A DNA stretch of 64,000 nucleotides from Marivita geojedonensis (GTDB taxonomy: Bacteria; Pseudomonadota; Alphaproteobacteria; Rhodobacterales; Rhodobacteraceae). This document shows positions 41,300 through 49,864 of the stretch, piece after piece. The position numbers were made by a program, and so were the translations under genes. The stretch spans positions 62,001 through 126,000 of the forward strand of contig NZ_JFKC01000001.1 in the NCBI RefSeq assembly GCF_002115805.1. The letters run 5' to 3'. Below the pieces are notes generated by a model. It saw nothing but the letters and a program-made list of their open reading frames with translations. It was not told where the DNA came from and did not search any database. The stretch's first letter is position 1, and each line of letters opens with the position of its first letter.

Positions 41300-42549
41300 C
41301 CCCGCCCAAGTTCACCACGCTCGGCTGTCGACTGAACGCCTATGAAACCGAAGCGATGAAAGACCTCGCCGCGCAGGCGGGGCTTGAGAACGCTGTTGTG
41401 GTCAACACCTGTGCCGTGACCGCCGAAGCGGTGCGCAAGGCACGGCAGGAGATTCGCAAGCTGCGTCGGGACAATCCGAACGCGAAGTTGATCGTGACCG
41501 GCTGTGCCGCGCAGACCGAACCCGAGACCTTTGCCAAGATGGCTGAGGTCGATGCTGTGATCGGCAACACCGAAAAGATGACGCCGGACACCTGGAAAGG
41601 GCTGGCGGCAGATTTCATCGGCGAAACCGAGTCGGTGCAGGTCAATGACATCATGTCAGTGACGGAAACCGCGCAGCACCTGATCGACGGCTTCGGCACG
41701 CGGTCCCGCGCCTATGTGCAGGTCCAGAACGGCTGCGACCATCGCTGCACCTTCTGCATCATCCCCTTCGGCCGCGGCAATTCGCGCTCGGTGCCGGCCG
41801 GGGTGATCGTGGATCAGATCAAGCGGCTGGTGGACAAGGGCTTCAACGAAGTCGTGCTGACCGGGGTCGATCTGACGTCCTGGGGCGCAGACCTGCCCGC
41901 GCAGCCAAAGCTGGGCGACTTGGTGATGCGCATCCTCAAGCTGGTGCCCGATCTGCCGCGCCTGCGGATCAGCTCCATCGACAGCATCGAGGTGGACGAG
42001 AACCTGATGCAGGCGATTGCCTCCGAACCACGCCTGATGCCGCACCTGCACCTGAGTCTTCAGCATGGCGACGACCTGATCCTCAAGCGGATGAAACGCC
42101 GCCATCTGCGCGACGATGCGATCCGCTTTGCCGAAGAGGCGCGCAGGTTGCGCCCCGACATGACCTTTGGTGCGGACATCATCGCCGGGTTCCCGACCGA
42201 GACCGAGGCGCATTTCGAGAATTCGCTGAAGCTGGTCGAGGAATGCAATCTGACTTGGCTGCATGTCTTCCCCTATTCCCCGCGCGAAGGCACGCCAGCC
42301 GCACGGATGCCGCAGGTGGACGGGCGCGCGATCAAGGACCGCGCCGCGCGGTTACGTGCGGCGGGTGAGGCTGCCGTGTCGCGCCATTTGACGGCGCAGC
42401 AGGGCCAGACGCACAGCGTACTGATGGAAGCCCCGGACATGGGACGGACCGAACAGTTCACCGAGGTCAGGTTTGCGACAGAGCAACCGGTCGGACAGAT
42501 CGTGCGCGCGACAATCATCGGACAGGACGGGCACCAACTGGTGGCCTGA
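41296..42549 (+). CDS. mtaB: tRNA t6A37 methylthiotransferase MtaB
   Basis: A radical-SAM methylthiotransferase of 417 residues, converting t6A37 to ms2t6A37 in tRNAs that read ANN codons. The N-terminal UPF0004 domain supplies cluster cysteines in TLGCRLN, NTCAVT and TGCAAQ. The radical-SAM motif is [12 protein letters not shown], and a C-terminal TRAM-like region follows. [10 protein letters not shown] and the length separate it from RimO (present at 46646) and MiaB. A neighbouring tRNA-Lys(TTT), a known substrate class for ms2t6A, is probably coincidence. It overlaps dapF by 4 nt. Confidence 0.9.
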   Translation: MTPPKFTTLGCRLNAYETEAMKDLAAQAGLENAVVVNTCAVTAEAVRKARQEIRKLRRDNPNAKLIVTGCAAQTEPETFAKMAEVDAVIGNTEKMTPDTWKGLAADFIGETESVQVNDIMSVTETAQHLIDGFGTRSRAYVQVQNGCDHRCTFCIIPFGRGNSRSVPAGVIVDQIKRLVDKGFNEVVLTGVDLTSWGADLPAQPKLGDLVMRILKLVPDLPRLRISSIDSIEVDENLMQAIASEPRLMPHLHLSLQHGDDLILKRMKRRHLRDDAIRFAEEARRLRPDMTFGADIIAGFPTETEAHFENSLKLVEECNLTWLHVFPYSPREGTPAARMPQVDGRAIKDRAARLRAAGEAAVSRHLTAQQGQTHSVLMEAPDMGRTEQFTEVRFATEQPVGQIVRATIIGQDGHQLVA

Positions 42550-42561
42550 TGCCGGCGGACG

Positions 42562-42603
42562 CGTTTGCGTCAACGCAAACGGTCGATGCGTCGACGCATC
42601 GAC
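42562..42603. promoter_or_regulatory. Two adjacent palindromes upstream of pcs, 21 bp apart
   Basis: Palindrome 1 (42562-42581) has 9-bp arms CGTTTGCGT/ACGCAAACG around CA. Palindrome 2 (42582-42603) is perfect over 22 bp, with half-site GTCGATGCGTC. Both share the core TGCGTC(A/G)ACGCA, and their centres are 21 bp apart (two helical turns). They lie between mtaB and pcs, about 72 nt and more ahead of the pcs start. No T-run follows, so they are better read as operators than as terminators. Confidence 0.65.
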
Positions 42604-42674
42604 ACGGCTCGCAACAGCGGGAAAAAAGCGCACTGGCAATTGCACCGCTTGGACAATTCGGCCAAAACCTCGGC

Positions 42675-43370
42675 ATGAGTGATCAATCCCGCGCCTTGTG
42701 CGTCCATCTCCTGACCGCCACCGGGGCCGTCTTTGCCATGCTGGCGCTTCTGGCGGCCGCGCAGGAAAAATGGTCGATCATGTTCCTCTGGCTGGTTGTC
42801 GCCTTTGCGGTCGATGGAATCGACGGTCCGTTGGCCCGAAAATACGATGTGAAAAACAATGCGCCGCGGTTTGACGGTGTGTTGCTGGATCTGATTATCG
42901 ACTATCTGACCTACGTGTTCATCCCGGCCTTCGCGCTGTTTCAATCCGGGCTGCTGCCCGGCTGGACCGGCTGGTTCGCGATTATCGTGATCACCTTTGC
43001 GTCGGCCATGTATTTCGCCGACAGCCGGATGAAAACGTCGGACAATTCGTTCCACGGCTTTCCCGGCTGCTGGAACATGCTGATCCTTGTTCTCTTCGCC
43101 ATCGAGCCGAACTTCTGGGTCTCGCTGACACTGGTCGCCGTGCTGGCGGTTGCGATGTTCCTGCCGCTCAAGTTCATCCACCCGGTGCGGACCGAGCGCT
43201 GGCGCAACCTGTCTCTGCCGATTGCCCTCGCCTGGACATTCTTTGCCGGTTGGGCGGCGTGGGTCGATTTCCACCCTGAAAGCTGGGCGCATTGGGGATT
43301 GATCGCTACATCGGTCTATCTCGTTCTCGTCGGCATCGTTCAGCAGATTGTACCGATACGCGGGCAGTGA
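42675..43370 (+). CDS. pcs: Phosphatidylcholine synthase
   Basis: A 231-residue CDP-alcohol phosphatidyltransferase with about seven to eight transmembrane segments. It joins CDP-diacylglycerol and choline to make phosphatidylcholine in one step, a route found in alphaproteobacteria that associate with hosts or take up choline. The catalytic CDP-AP motif is seen as DGIDGPLARKYD with RFDGVLLDLIID (DG..AR...G...D...D). ATG 42675 fits family lengths. The frame is open back to the mtaB stop, but that part runs through the palindromes and looks non-coding. A weak RBS is a doubt. Confidence 0.82.
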   Translation: MSDQSRALCVHLLTATGAVFAMLALLAAAQEKWSIMFLWLVVAFAVDGIDGPLARKYDVKNNAPRFDGVLLDLIIDYLTYVFIPAFALFQSGLLPGWTGWFAIIVITFASAMYFADSRMKTSDNSFHGFPGCWNMLILVLFAIEPNFWVSLTLVAVLAVAMFLPLKFIHPVRTERWRNLSLPIALAWTFFAGWAAWVDFHPESWAHWGLIATSVYLVLVGIVQQIVPIRGQ

Positions 43371-43405
43371 TTGCCTTCGGAAGGAAAGCGGCGCATGGCT
43401 GAGCC

Positions 43406-44329
43406 ATGTTCGTGCCCAAAGCCCCAAACCCACTGCTTGCCGCGCTTCTGACGCTGTTGGCCTCTGCCTTTGTCGGGGGCACGACCCTGCTGGCCAAGAT
43501 GTTGGGAACCGATACTCTGGGGCCGGCGCTGAACCCGCTTCAGATCAGCCAAGGACGGTTCACCTTTGCCTTTCTCGCCTTTGCTGTCGCAGCACTGGTG
43601 ATGCGGTTGCAGGTCACGCAAATCGCGTGGCCGGTGCATACATTGCGGGTGGCGTTCGGTTGGGGTGGCGTAACACTCATGTTCGCAGCGGCGGCGTTCA
43701 TCCCGCTGTCGGACGCAACGGCGATCAGCTTCCTGAATCCGGTGATCGGAATGCTGCTGGCGATTCCGCTGCTGGGAGAGCGCGTGGGCCCGGTTCGACT
43801 GTCGGCGGCGGCAATTGCACTGCTCGGCGCGATGATCCTCCTGAGACCAACGCCAGAGGCGTTTCATCCCGCTGCGCTTTTGGCCGTCGGCGCAGCCCTG
43901 TCACTTGGGTTCGAGGTGATCGTGATCAAGCGCCTGACGGGCCGCGAAGGACCATTGCAAATCCTGCTGGTGAACAACGTGATCGGCGTGGGCATCGCCT
44001 CGGCCGCGGCGGTTTGGGTCTGGATCGCTCCGACCCCGCAGCAATGGTTGGCCTTGGCCGGGATCGGACTGTTGATGGCCTCGGCCCAGACCTGTTTCAT
44101 CAATGCCATCGCCCGCGCCGATGCGAGCTTCGTCGGCCCGTTCTTCTATGCCACGCTGGTCTTTGCCGCGATCTACGATTTCGTCGTTTTTGGCGTACGC
44201 CCAGATGCCGTGTCGGTGATCGGGACGGTGGTCATTCTCTGCGGCGCGGGCCTGTTGGTGTGGCGGGAAGGCCGGATCAGGCCTTCAACCGGTAGCCCCG
44301 TCGGAAGAATTGCCACGCCACGAGATTGA
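43406..44329 (+). CDS. DMT/EamA-family transporter
   Basis: A 307-residue permease with ten predicted transmembrane segments in two EamA repeats. The end of the first repeat is seen as PLSDATAISFLNPVIGMLLAIPLLGERVG, and the second ends in FFYATLVFAAIYDFVVFG. Such proteins export amino acids, purines or other small metabolites; the substrate cannot be read. The last 53 nt overlap the convergent ABC-2 permease gene, so the C-terminal tail may extend beyond the functional fold. Confidence 0.82.
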   Translation: MFVPKAPNPLLAALLTLLASAFVGGTTLLAKMLGTDTLGPALNPLQISQGRFTFAFLAFAVAALVMRLQVTQIAWPVHTLRVAFGWGGVTLMFAAAAFIPLSDATAISFLNPVIGMLLAIPLLGERVGPVRLSAAAIALLGAMILLRPTPEAFHPAALLAVGAALSLGFEVIVIKRLTGREGPLQILLVNNVIGVGIASAAAVWVWIAPTPQQWLALAGIGLLMASAQTCFINAIARADASFVGPFFYATLVFAAIYDFVVFGVRPDAVSVIGTVVILCGAGLLVWREGRIRPSTGSPVGRIATPRD

Positions 44330-45086
44330 TGGCGACCGTGCTGGTGACGGCAACCACCGCACCCAGCGCAGGGCTGCTGTCGGAAACACCGATCATACCC
44401 CAGCGCACCCCGTCGATCAGATAGAAGATCGGATTGGCATGGGTGATGTCGTACATCACCGGTGGCAGCGCCTCGACCGAGTAGAACGTGCCCGACAGGA
44501 ACGCGAGCGGTGTGACGACAAAATTGGTGATCGCTGCCATCTGATCGAATTTTTCGGCGTAGATGCCTGCGACCATGCCTATACCTGACAGGAAGGCCGC
44601 ACCGACAATGACGAAGAACAGGGCGGTCAACGGGTGCTGCGGGACCAGCCCCATGAACAGCCAGAGCGCAATTGCGATTGCAACAGCGACCATCAAACCG
44701 CGCGCGACACCACCTGCAAGATAGCCGAGAACCAATTCCCCCGCCGAGAGCGGAGGCATCAGGGTATCGACGATGTTGCCCTGCACCTTGGACACCACGA
44801 TCGAGGACGACGTGTTGGCAAAGGCGTTCTGGATGACCGTCATCATCAGGATGCCCGGTGCGATGAATGTTGTGAAATCAACCCCCATCACGTCGCCCCG
44901 GCGTGGGCCGATGGCGATGGTGAAAATCAGCATGAAAAGGCCCGCCGTCACCAGCGGTGCCAGCAGCGTTTGTGTCCAGACGTTCAGAAATCGCAGGATT
45001 TCGCGCTGCCCCAGCGTGTATAGGCCCAGCCAGTTCACGCGCCCGAACCGACGTTCATGTGCGATCATCTGCTCAGTTTGCTGCAT
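44277..45086 (-). CDS. ABC-2 type transporter permease (YadH-like)
   Basis: A 269-residue ABC-2 membrane protein with a cytosolic N-terminus and six transmembrane segments. Visible family features are LAPLVTAGLFMLIFTIAIGP, the ABC-2 signature-like SSSIVVSKVQGNIVDTLMPPLSAGEL, and TNFVVTPLAFLSGTFYSVEALP. It matches the YadH/polysaccharide-drug export type. No cognate ATPase gene lies nearby, so its partner must be elsewhere. It is divergent from gcrA. Confidence 0.82.
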   Translation of the reverse strand: MQQTEQMIAHERRFGRVNWLGLYTLGQREILRFLNVWTQTLLAPLVTAGLFMLIFTIAIGPRRGDVMGVDFTTFIAPGILMMTVIQNAFANTSSSIVVSKVQGNIVDTLMPPLSAGELVLGYLAGGVARGLMVAVAIAIALWLFMGLVPQHPLTALFFVIVGAAFLSGIGMVAGIYAEKFDQMAAITNFVVTPLAFLSGTFYSVEALPPVMYDITHANPIFYLIDGVRWGMIGVSDSSPALGAVVAVTSTVAINLVAWQFFRRGYRLKA

Positions 45087-45111
45087 AGGGACCTCTTGCT
45101 TTCTCTGCGGG

Positions 45112-45139
45112 TTGTAACTCGCACGCGCATGACTAGAAT
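45112..45139 (+). promoter_or_regulatory. Predicted gcrA promoter
   Basis: TTGTAA (45112-45117) and TAGAAT (45134-45139), separated by 16 nt, give a good sigma-70-like promoter on the plus strand, divergent from the ABC-2 permease gene. Transcription would start near 45146 and give a leader of about 58 nt. Confidence 0.5.
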
Positions 45140-45160
45140 AAGGAGCGACTTAGAGATTTC

Positions 45161-45190
45161 GGGCGGCCAACGCAAACGGCCGCTCTTTTT
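45161..45190 (+). terminator. Terminator-like hairpin in the gcrA leader (candidate attenuator)
   Basis: GGGCGGCC (45161-45168), a 9-nt loop, then GGCCGCTC (45178-45185) forms an 8-bp stem with one G-T pair, followed at once by TTTTT (45186-45190). It lies 13 nt ahead of gcrA, between its promoter and RBS. The only upstream neighbour is divergent, so there is no plus-strand gene for it to end. Attenuation of gcrA is the plain reading. Confidence 0.65.
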
Positions 45191-45203
45191 GATGGAGGGC
45201 GCG

Positions 45204-45785
45204 ATGTCCTGGACCGATGAACGTGTTGAGCTGCTCAAGAAGATGTGGGGCGAAGGCCAGTCGGCAAGCCAGATTGCAAAGGAACTGGGCGGAGTCACGC
45301 GCAACGCAGTGATTGGCAAGGTGCATCGACTTGGGCTTTCGAACCGGGCGGGCGCCGCGGGGACAGCCAAGGCGGAACCCAAGCCCGCGCCCAAGGCCGA
45401 AGCAGCCAAGCCGAAGCCCGCAGCGAAAGCCGCCGCACCTGCCAAGCCCTCGAAACCGGAAGTGGTGATGGAGACCAAATCGGCCACACCTCCGCCGTCG
45501 CCGCGCAAGCAGATCATTCCGGCAGGTCAGCCGCTGCCTCCGCAGCCGTCAGCCAATGAAATCAGTCCGGAAGCTCTGGCCAAGGTGAACGCGGTCGAGA
45601 AGAAGGCAAAGAAGCTGTCGCTGATGGAGTTGACCGAGCGGACGTGCAAATGGCCGGTGGGCGACCCGGCGACCGAGAATTTCTGGTTCTGCGGCCTGCC
45701 TGTTCAGCAGGGCAAGCCTTACTGCGAAGCCCATGTCGGTGTCGCGTTCCAGCCGATGAGCGCGCGGCGCGACCGCCGTCGTTAG
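45204..45785 (+). CDS. gcrA: Cell-cycle regulator GcrA
   Basis: A 193-residue GcrA-family protein. The N-terminal DNA-binding domain is diagnostic: MSWTDERVELLKKMW, then SASQIAKELGGVTRNAVIGKVHRLGLS. A Lys/Ala/Pro-rich linker (about 50-120) precedes the C-terminal sigma-70-binding region with TCKWPVGDP, FWFCGLP and PYCEAH. GcrA activates transcription from methylated GANTC-containing promoters together with RNA polymerase sigma-70. ATG 45204 has GGAGG at 45194-45198. A terminator-like hairpin lies directly in front. Confidence 0.93.
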   Translation: MSWTDERVELLKKMWGEGQSASQIAKELGGVTRNAVIGKVHRLGLSNRAGAAGTAKAEPKPAPKAEAAKPKPAAKAAAPAKPSKPEVVMETKSATPPPSPRKQIIPAGQPLPPQPSANEISPEALAKVNAVEKKAKKLSLMELTERTCKWPVGDPATENFWFCGLPVQQGKPYCEAHVGVAFQPMSARRDRRR

Positions 45786-45850
45786 GATCTTTGGGCTTTG
45801 CCATGCATGAGGGGCGGGTTGACCGCTCCTTCCTCTTTGGACATTCCGCG

Positions 45851-46390
45851 CTACCAGATTTCCGATCTGTTCAGCGCAGGTACGCAGACCGATGGGCCCG
45901 CCAGCGGCGTAAGCGGTGCATCGGTCAGGGATTGAGCAATCCAGCCTTGTGGCATCGATAGCGGCAAAGGCGCGGGCACTGTCTCGGTGGTGACCGGCAC
46001 AAATCCGACACGACCATAAAAGCCTGGATCACCATAGGTGATCGCAATGTCCGCACCTTCGTCCTGCAAAGCTCTGAGCGCGTGGCTCAACAGCCGCTGC
46101 CCAATCCCTTTGCCTTGACAGTCGGAGGCCACCGCCATTGGAGACAGTAGAAATGCCTTCCTCTTATCTCGTTCGAAGCGCAATCGCGTGAAGATCGCGC
46201 AGGCACGGAGCACGTCGCCGTCCTGGGATGTAAAGACGCGGATATCATCTCTCGGTGTCTTGGACAGCAAATCGTGAGCGAGGTCACCGATCAGCGCGCC
46301 TTCTTCTTCGCCTTCCGAGGCGGTGAAGGTGTCTTTGAACAATTGAACGATTTGGTCTGCCTGACCTATCGGGTTCTCCACGAACTGCAT
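45851..46390 (-). CDS. GNAT-family N-acetyltransferase (YhbS-like)
   Basis: A 179-residue GNAT protein. The acetyl-CoA site is LLSPMAVASDCQGKGIGQRLLSHAL (motif A, QGKGIG), followed by ITYGDPGFYGRVGFVPV, the YhbS-type Gly-rich strand turn. ATG 46390 gives the usual length; upstream in-frame starts would add about 23 unusual residues. The target is unknown; relatives act on small amines or proteins. It is a single gene, convergent with gcrA. Confidence 0.8.
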   Translation of the reverse strand: MQFVENPIGQADQIVQLFKDTFTASEGEEEGALIGDLAHDLLSKTPRDDIRVFTSQDGDVLRACAIFTRLRFERDKRKAFLLSPMAVASDCQGKGIGQRLLSHALRALQDEGADIAITYGDPGFYGRVGFVPVTTETVPAPLPLSMPQGWIAQSLTDAPLTPLAGPSVCVPALNRSEIW

Positions 46391-46520
46391 TTCGCCGCGC
46401 CTACATCCTGCCAGTCGATGCTGGATCGTTACGCATGACTCCCGCATCCGCCGAGCCATAGAGCAGATACCAGAGCCCTGTCTTAGCGCTTAAGACGTTC
46501 TCGGAAAATGGGACATGCGC

Positions 46521-46543
46521 TCACCTGCCCCGAAAACAGGTGA
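46521..46543. other. Hairpin between GNAT gene and rimO
   Basis: TCACCTG (46521-46527) pairs with CAGGTGA (46537-46543) around a 9-nt loop. It has no T-run. It lies in the 255-bp gap between the divergent GNAT and rimO genes, on the rimO side; leader structure or operator is undecided. Confidence 0.4.
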
Positions 46544-46645
46544 CGGCACCGGCATCGGGTTTGGCAAGCATTCGTGCGCATAATGTCTGAGCGCTGGTTG
46601 CATTCGGCCCTTCCCCCACGAACAGCAAATCTCTATATGCCGCGC

Positions 46646-48013
46646 ATGTCCCAGAACCCGCCCTCCCTTCGCCCCGATCTTGCGCCCTCTGCGCGCTTTT
46701 CCGACACGCCGCGCGCCGGTCAGCCCACCATCGGCATGGTGTCGCTGGGTTGCCCCAAGGCTCTGGTGGACAGCGAACGCATCCTGACCCGGCTGCGCGC
46801 CGAAGGTTACGGGATCAGTCCAGATTATTCCGGGGCAGACGCGGTGATCGTGAACACCTGTGGGTTCCTCGATTCCGCCAAGGCGGAAAGCCTGGAGGCC
46901 ATTGGAGAGGCCCTGACCGAAAATGGCCGCGTGATTGTCACGGGCTGTCTGGGGGCAGAACCGGACTACATCACCGGCGCGCATCCCAAGGTGCTGGCCG
47001 TGACCGGCCCGCATCAATACGAACAGGTGCTGGACGCGGTGCATGCCGCCGTGCCGCCCGATCCCGATCCGTTCATCGACCTGCTTCCCGCCTCGGGCGT
47101 GAAGCTGACGCCGCGCCATTACAGCTATCTGAAGATTTCCGAGGGCTGCAATCACACCTGCAAGTTCTGCATCATTCCGGACATGCGCGGTCTGCTGACG
47201 TCGCGCCCGGCGAAAGCGGTTCTGCGCGAGGCGGAAAAGCTGGTCGACTCGGGTGTGCGGGAATTGCTTGTGATTTCGCAGGACACCTCGGCCTATGGCA
47301 CGGACTGGAAAGACCGAGACGAGAAATTCCCGATCCTGTCGCTGGCCCGTGATCTTGGCAGCTTGGGCGCGTGGGTGCGGATGCATTACGTCTATCCGTA
47401 CCCGCATGTGCGCGAGCTTGTGCCGCTGATGGCGGATGGTCTGGTGCTGCCCTACCTCGACATCCCGTTCCAGCACGCGCATCCCGACACGCTGAAACGC
47501 ATGGCCCGCCCTGCCGCTGCCGCCCGGACACTGGACGAAATCGCGGCCTGGCGCGACATCTGCCCCGACATCACGCTGCGCTCGACCTTCATCGTCGGCT
47601 ATCCCGGCGAGACCGAAGACGAGTTCCAGACCCTGCTGGACTGGATGGACGAGGCGCAGCTGGATCGCGTCGGGTGCTTTCAATACGAAAACGTCGCCGG
47701 CGCCCGGTCGAACGCGCTGCCGGATCATGTCCCGGACGAGGTCAAGCAGGAGCGCTGGGACCGGTTCATGGAAAAGGCGCAGGCCATTTCCGAGGCCAAG
47801 CTGGCGGCCAAGGTCGGGCGGCGCATGGATGTCATCATCGACGATATCGACGAAGACGGCATTGCCACCTGCCGCACCAAGGCCGACGCGCCCGAGATTG
47901 ACGGCAACCTTTTCATCGACGATGGCACCGAGGGTCTGTCGGTGGGAGAGATCGTCACGGTCGAGGTGGACGAGGCAGGCGAATACGACCTTTGGGGGCA
48001 GCGCATTTCCTAA
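46646..48013 (+). CDS. rimO: Ribosomal protein S12 methylthiotransferase RimO
   Basis: A radical-SAM methylthiotransferase of 455 residues modifying the beta-carbon of an Asp in ribosomal protein S12. The UPF0004 cysteines are in [12 protein letters not shown] (the RimO-specific start), NTCGFLD and TGCLGAEP. The radical-SAM motif is [12 protein letters not shown], and a C-terminal TRAM domain covers about the last 70 residues. ATG 46646 follows another in-frame ATG at 46637; either could be used. It is a second methylthiotransferase in the window besides MtaB, but not in the same operon. Confidence 0.92.
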   Translation: MSQNPPSLRPDLAPSARFSDTPRAGQPTIGMVSLGCPKALVDSERILTRLRAEGYGISPDYSGADAVIVNTCGFLDSAKAESLEAIGEALTENGRVIVTGCLGAEPDYITGAHPKVLAVTGPHQYEQVLDAVHAAVPPDPDPFIDLLPASGVKLTPRHYSYLKISEGCNHTCKFCIIPDMRGLLTSRPAKAVLREAEKLVDSGVRELLVISQDTSAYGTDWKDRDEKFPILSLARDLGSLGAWVRMHYVYPYPHVRELVPLMADGLVLPYLDIPFQHAHPDTLKRMARPAAAARTLDEIAAWRDICPDITLRSTFIVGYPGETEDEFQTLLDWMDEAQLDRVGCFQYENVAGARSNALPDHVPDEVKQERWDRFMEKAQAISEAKLAAKVGRRMDVIIDDIDEDGIATCRTKADAPEIDGNLFIDDGTEGLSVGEIVTVEVDEAGEYDLWGQRIS

Positions 48014-48052
48014 AAGACGTGCGTTGCCGGCCGGTCGTTGTAAAGTGACGTC

Positions 48053-49000
48053 ATGAGACCGGACAATCACAGCTTCAGCCACCTCGTGTCGCGAACGGGC
48101 AAAGCGGTGGCAGATGGCGCGGACGACTACGCCTATCGTTGGACACATGTGCAGGGTGATGTGGATTACGCGGCGCAGGAATTGGCCCAGCTCTCGCTCG
48201 ATCCGGTTGTGGTGGCGGCTCTGTCAGCCACGGAGACCCGACCACGCTGCACGCCGCATGGGGACGGCGCAGTTGTAATCCTGCGCGGTGTAAACCTGAT
48301 CGAAGGGGCCGACCCGGAGGACATGATCTCGCTTCGGGTCTGGATCGAGCAATCCCGCATCATCAGCGTTGGTATCCGCCCACTGGGTGCACTGGATGAC
48401 GTCGTAAGTGCGGTGGCAAGCGACCGTGCACCGGTGACGACGGGCGCCATGCTTGCCAGCATTGCCCTGCGTCTGGTGGACCGGGCAGAGCCGGTGATCG
48501 CTGATCTGAATGAAGAACTCGATCAGGTCGAGGATGCTCTCAAAGACAGCGACATCGCCCACACCCGCGCCGCCGTCTCCGAAACCCGTCGGATGGCAAT
48601 CGCGTTGCGGCGGCATCTCTTCCCACAGCGGGATGCGCTGACAACGCTGGAGGTTGAAGGGTTCGACTGGATTCCCACGCTGGCTTCGGCACATCTGCGC
48701 GAGGCAGTGGATCGGTTGACGCGGCTGTGCGAGGAACTGGACATGATCCGGGAGCGATGCCAAGTCGTGCAGGACCATCTGCTGGACGTACGGTCCGAGG
48801 CGATGAACCAACAGATGCTGGTGCTGACCGTGGTGGCCGCGTTCTTTCTGCCACTGAGTTTTCTGACCGGTCTTTTGGGAATCAATGTTGGCGGTGTGCC
48901 GCTGGCACAAAGTCCCCATGGGTTCTGGATCATCTGCGGCGTCATCGCGATCATCGGCGTGTTGGAATACCTGCTGTTCCGGAAGTTCAAGCTTTTCTGA
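48053..49000 (+). CDS. CorA-superfamily metal transporter, ZntB-like
   Basis: A 315-residue CorA-type protein with a large cytosolic N-terminal domain, a long helix, and two C-terminal transmembrane helices. The pore-loop motif reads GLLGINVGGVP, the G-x-N-x-G-G form of ZntB rather than the GMN of CorA. ZntB proteins carry Zn(II) or other divalent ions, driven by the proton gradient in some studied cases. It is a single gene downstream of rimO by 39 nt, possibly co-transcribed. Confidence 0.83.
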   Translation: MRPDNHSFSHLVSRTGKAVADGADDYAYRWTHVQGDVDYAAQELAQLSLDPVVVAALSATETRPRCTPHGDGAVVILRGVNLIEGADPEDMISLRVWIEQSRIISVGIRPLGALDDVVSAVASDRAPVTTGAMLASIALRLVDRAEPVIADLNEELDQVEDALKDSDIAHTRAAVSETRRMAIALRRHLFPQRDALTTLEVEGFDWIPTLASAHLREAVDRLTRLCEELDMIRERCQVVQDHLLDVRSEAMNQQMLVLTVVAAFFLPLSFLTGLLGINVGGVPLAQSPHGFWIICGVIAIIGVLEYLLFRKFKLF

Positions 49001-49030
49001 TCCGCCACTGATGTACCTGTTACGACCGCG

Positions 49031-49080
49031 TTGGGGGCGCTGCCCCCGTCCGCCTGCGGCGGACTCCCCCGAGGTATTTA
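49031..49080. repeat. GC-rich double-hairpin intergenic element (Rhodobacterales type)
   Basis: GGGGGC-GCT-GCCCCC (49033-49047) is followed directly by GTCCGCC-TGC-GGCGGAC (49048-49064) and CTCCCCCGAGGTATTTA. Elements of this layout recur between genes in Rhodobacterales genomes, from general knowledge. It probably ends or stabilises the transcript of the ZntB-like gene. Only one copy is visible in this window. Confidence 0.6.
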
Positions 49081-49143
49081 GAAAACAGAGAAGGCCCGAG
49101 GCCGTTCCCTTGTCGTCGGGGCGGAGAGACATAGCTCAGCATT

Positions 49144-49533
49144 ATGGCAGAAACGTCCGAAACCCGCGTTCTTTTCAACGATCAGTGCCCCGTCTGTTCG
49201 TTCGAGATCAACCACTACGCCGCCTACGCGCACCGCGAGGGGCTTCCGATCCGCTTTGACGATCTGAACGGGCCGGATCGGGCAGCGTGGGGGATCGACG
49301 AGGACAGCGCGGCGAGGCGGCTATACGTGTTGCGTGATGGTAAACTCACCAGTGGCGTACCGGCGTTTCTTGTACTGTGGCGCGAGATGCCGCGCTATCG
49401 TTGGCTGGCACGGATCGTCGGGCTGCCGGGCATCCGGCAGATGGCCTCGGCGATCTATGACCACGCTCTGGCCCCGATGATCTATCGCTGGCATCTGCGG
49501 CGCAAAGCGCGCCAGATCAGCCAATCAGGATGA
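49144..49533 (+). CDS. DCC-family thiol-disulfide oxidoreductase-like protein (DUF393)
   Basis: A 129-residue protein with the signature start LFNDQCPVCSFEINHY, the D-x-C-P-x-C motif that gives the DCC family its name. It resembles a reduced thioredoxin-like fold. The exact redox partner is not known. It is a single gene on the plus strand whose 3' end overlaps the convergent dgkA by 17 nt. Confidence 0.82.
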   Translation: MAETSETRVLFNDQCPVCSFEINHYAAYAHREGLPIRFDDLNGPDRAAWGIDEDSAARRLYVLRDGKLTSGVPAFLVLWREMPRYRWLARIVGLPGIRQMASAIYDHALAPMIYRWHLRRKARQISQSG

Positions 49534-49864
49534 CCACCCACGCCACCCCGGCAGCAATCGAGGCCACGGCCACCCCCGCGCTGCCCGCGTCCTTGGCGCG
49601 TTTGGCAAGCGGGTGCTGTTCGGTCGAGATGTAGTCGATGGCGTCTTCGATGGCGGTGTTCAGAAGCTCGACGGCAAGCACCAGGATGCCCAGCGCAAGA
49701 ATCAGCGCGCGTTCCGCCGGGGTCAGCGGCAGGACCAGCGCCAGTGCGGCGGAGACGAGATTTGCCCAGACCCAGCTGCGGAAGCTGTGTTCGGATCGCC
49801 AGGTTGCCAACCATCCGGCCCAGGACCAGATGCAGCGCAGTTTCAGTCTGTGGAAGAACTCCAT
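49517..49864 (-). CDS. dgkA: Diacylglycerol kinase (prokaryotic DgkA)
   Basis: A 115-residue integral-membrane kinase with three transmembrane helices, recycling diacylglycerol to phosphatidate. The family signature is clear: ELLNTAIEDAIDYIS, then HPLAKRAKDAGSAGV, with the catalytic Glu and the cytosolic metal-binding Glu. ATG 49864 gives a near-standard length (E. coli 122). Its start overlaps the upstream YigZ-like gene by 22 nt, so the two are likely co-translated. Confidence 0.88.
   Translation of the reverse strand: MEFFHRLKLRCIWSWAGWLATWRSEHSFRSWVWANLVSAALALVLPLTPAERALILALGILVLAVELLNTAIEDAIDYISTEQHPLAKRAKDAGSAGVAVASIAAGVAWVVILIG

Noticed and set aside
42549-42674. N-terminal extension of phosphatidylcholine synthase from the mtaB stop
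   Set aside because: It would encode the palindromes as low-complexity peptide; family members start near 42675. The weak RBS at 42675 leaves some doubt.
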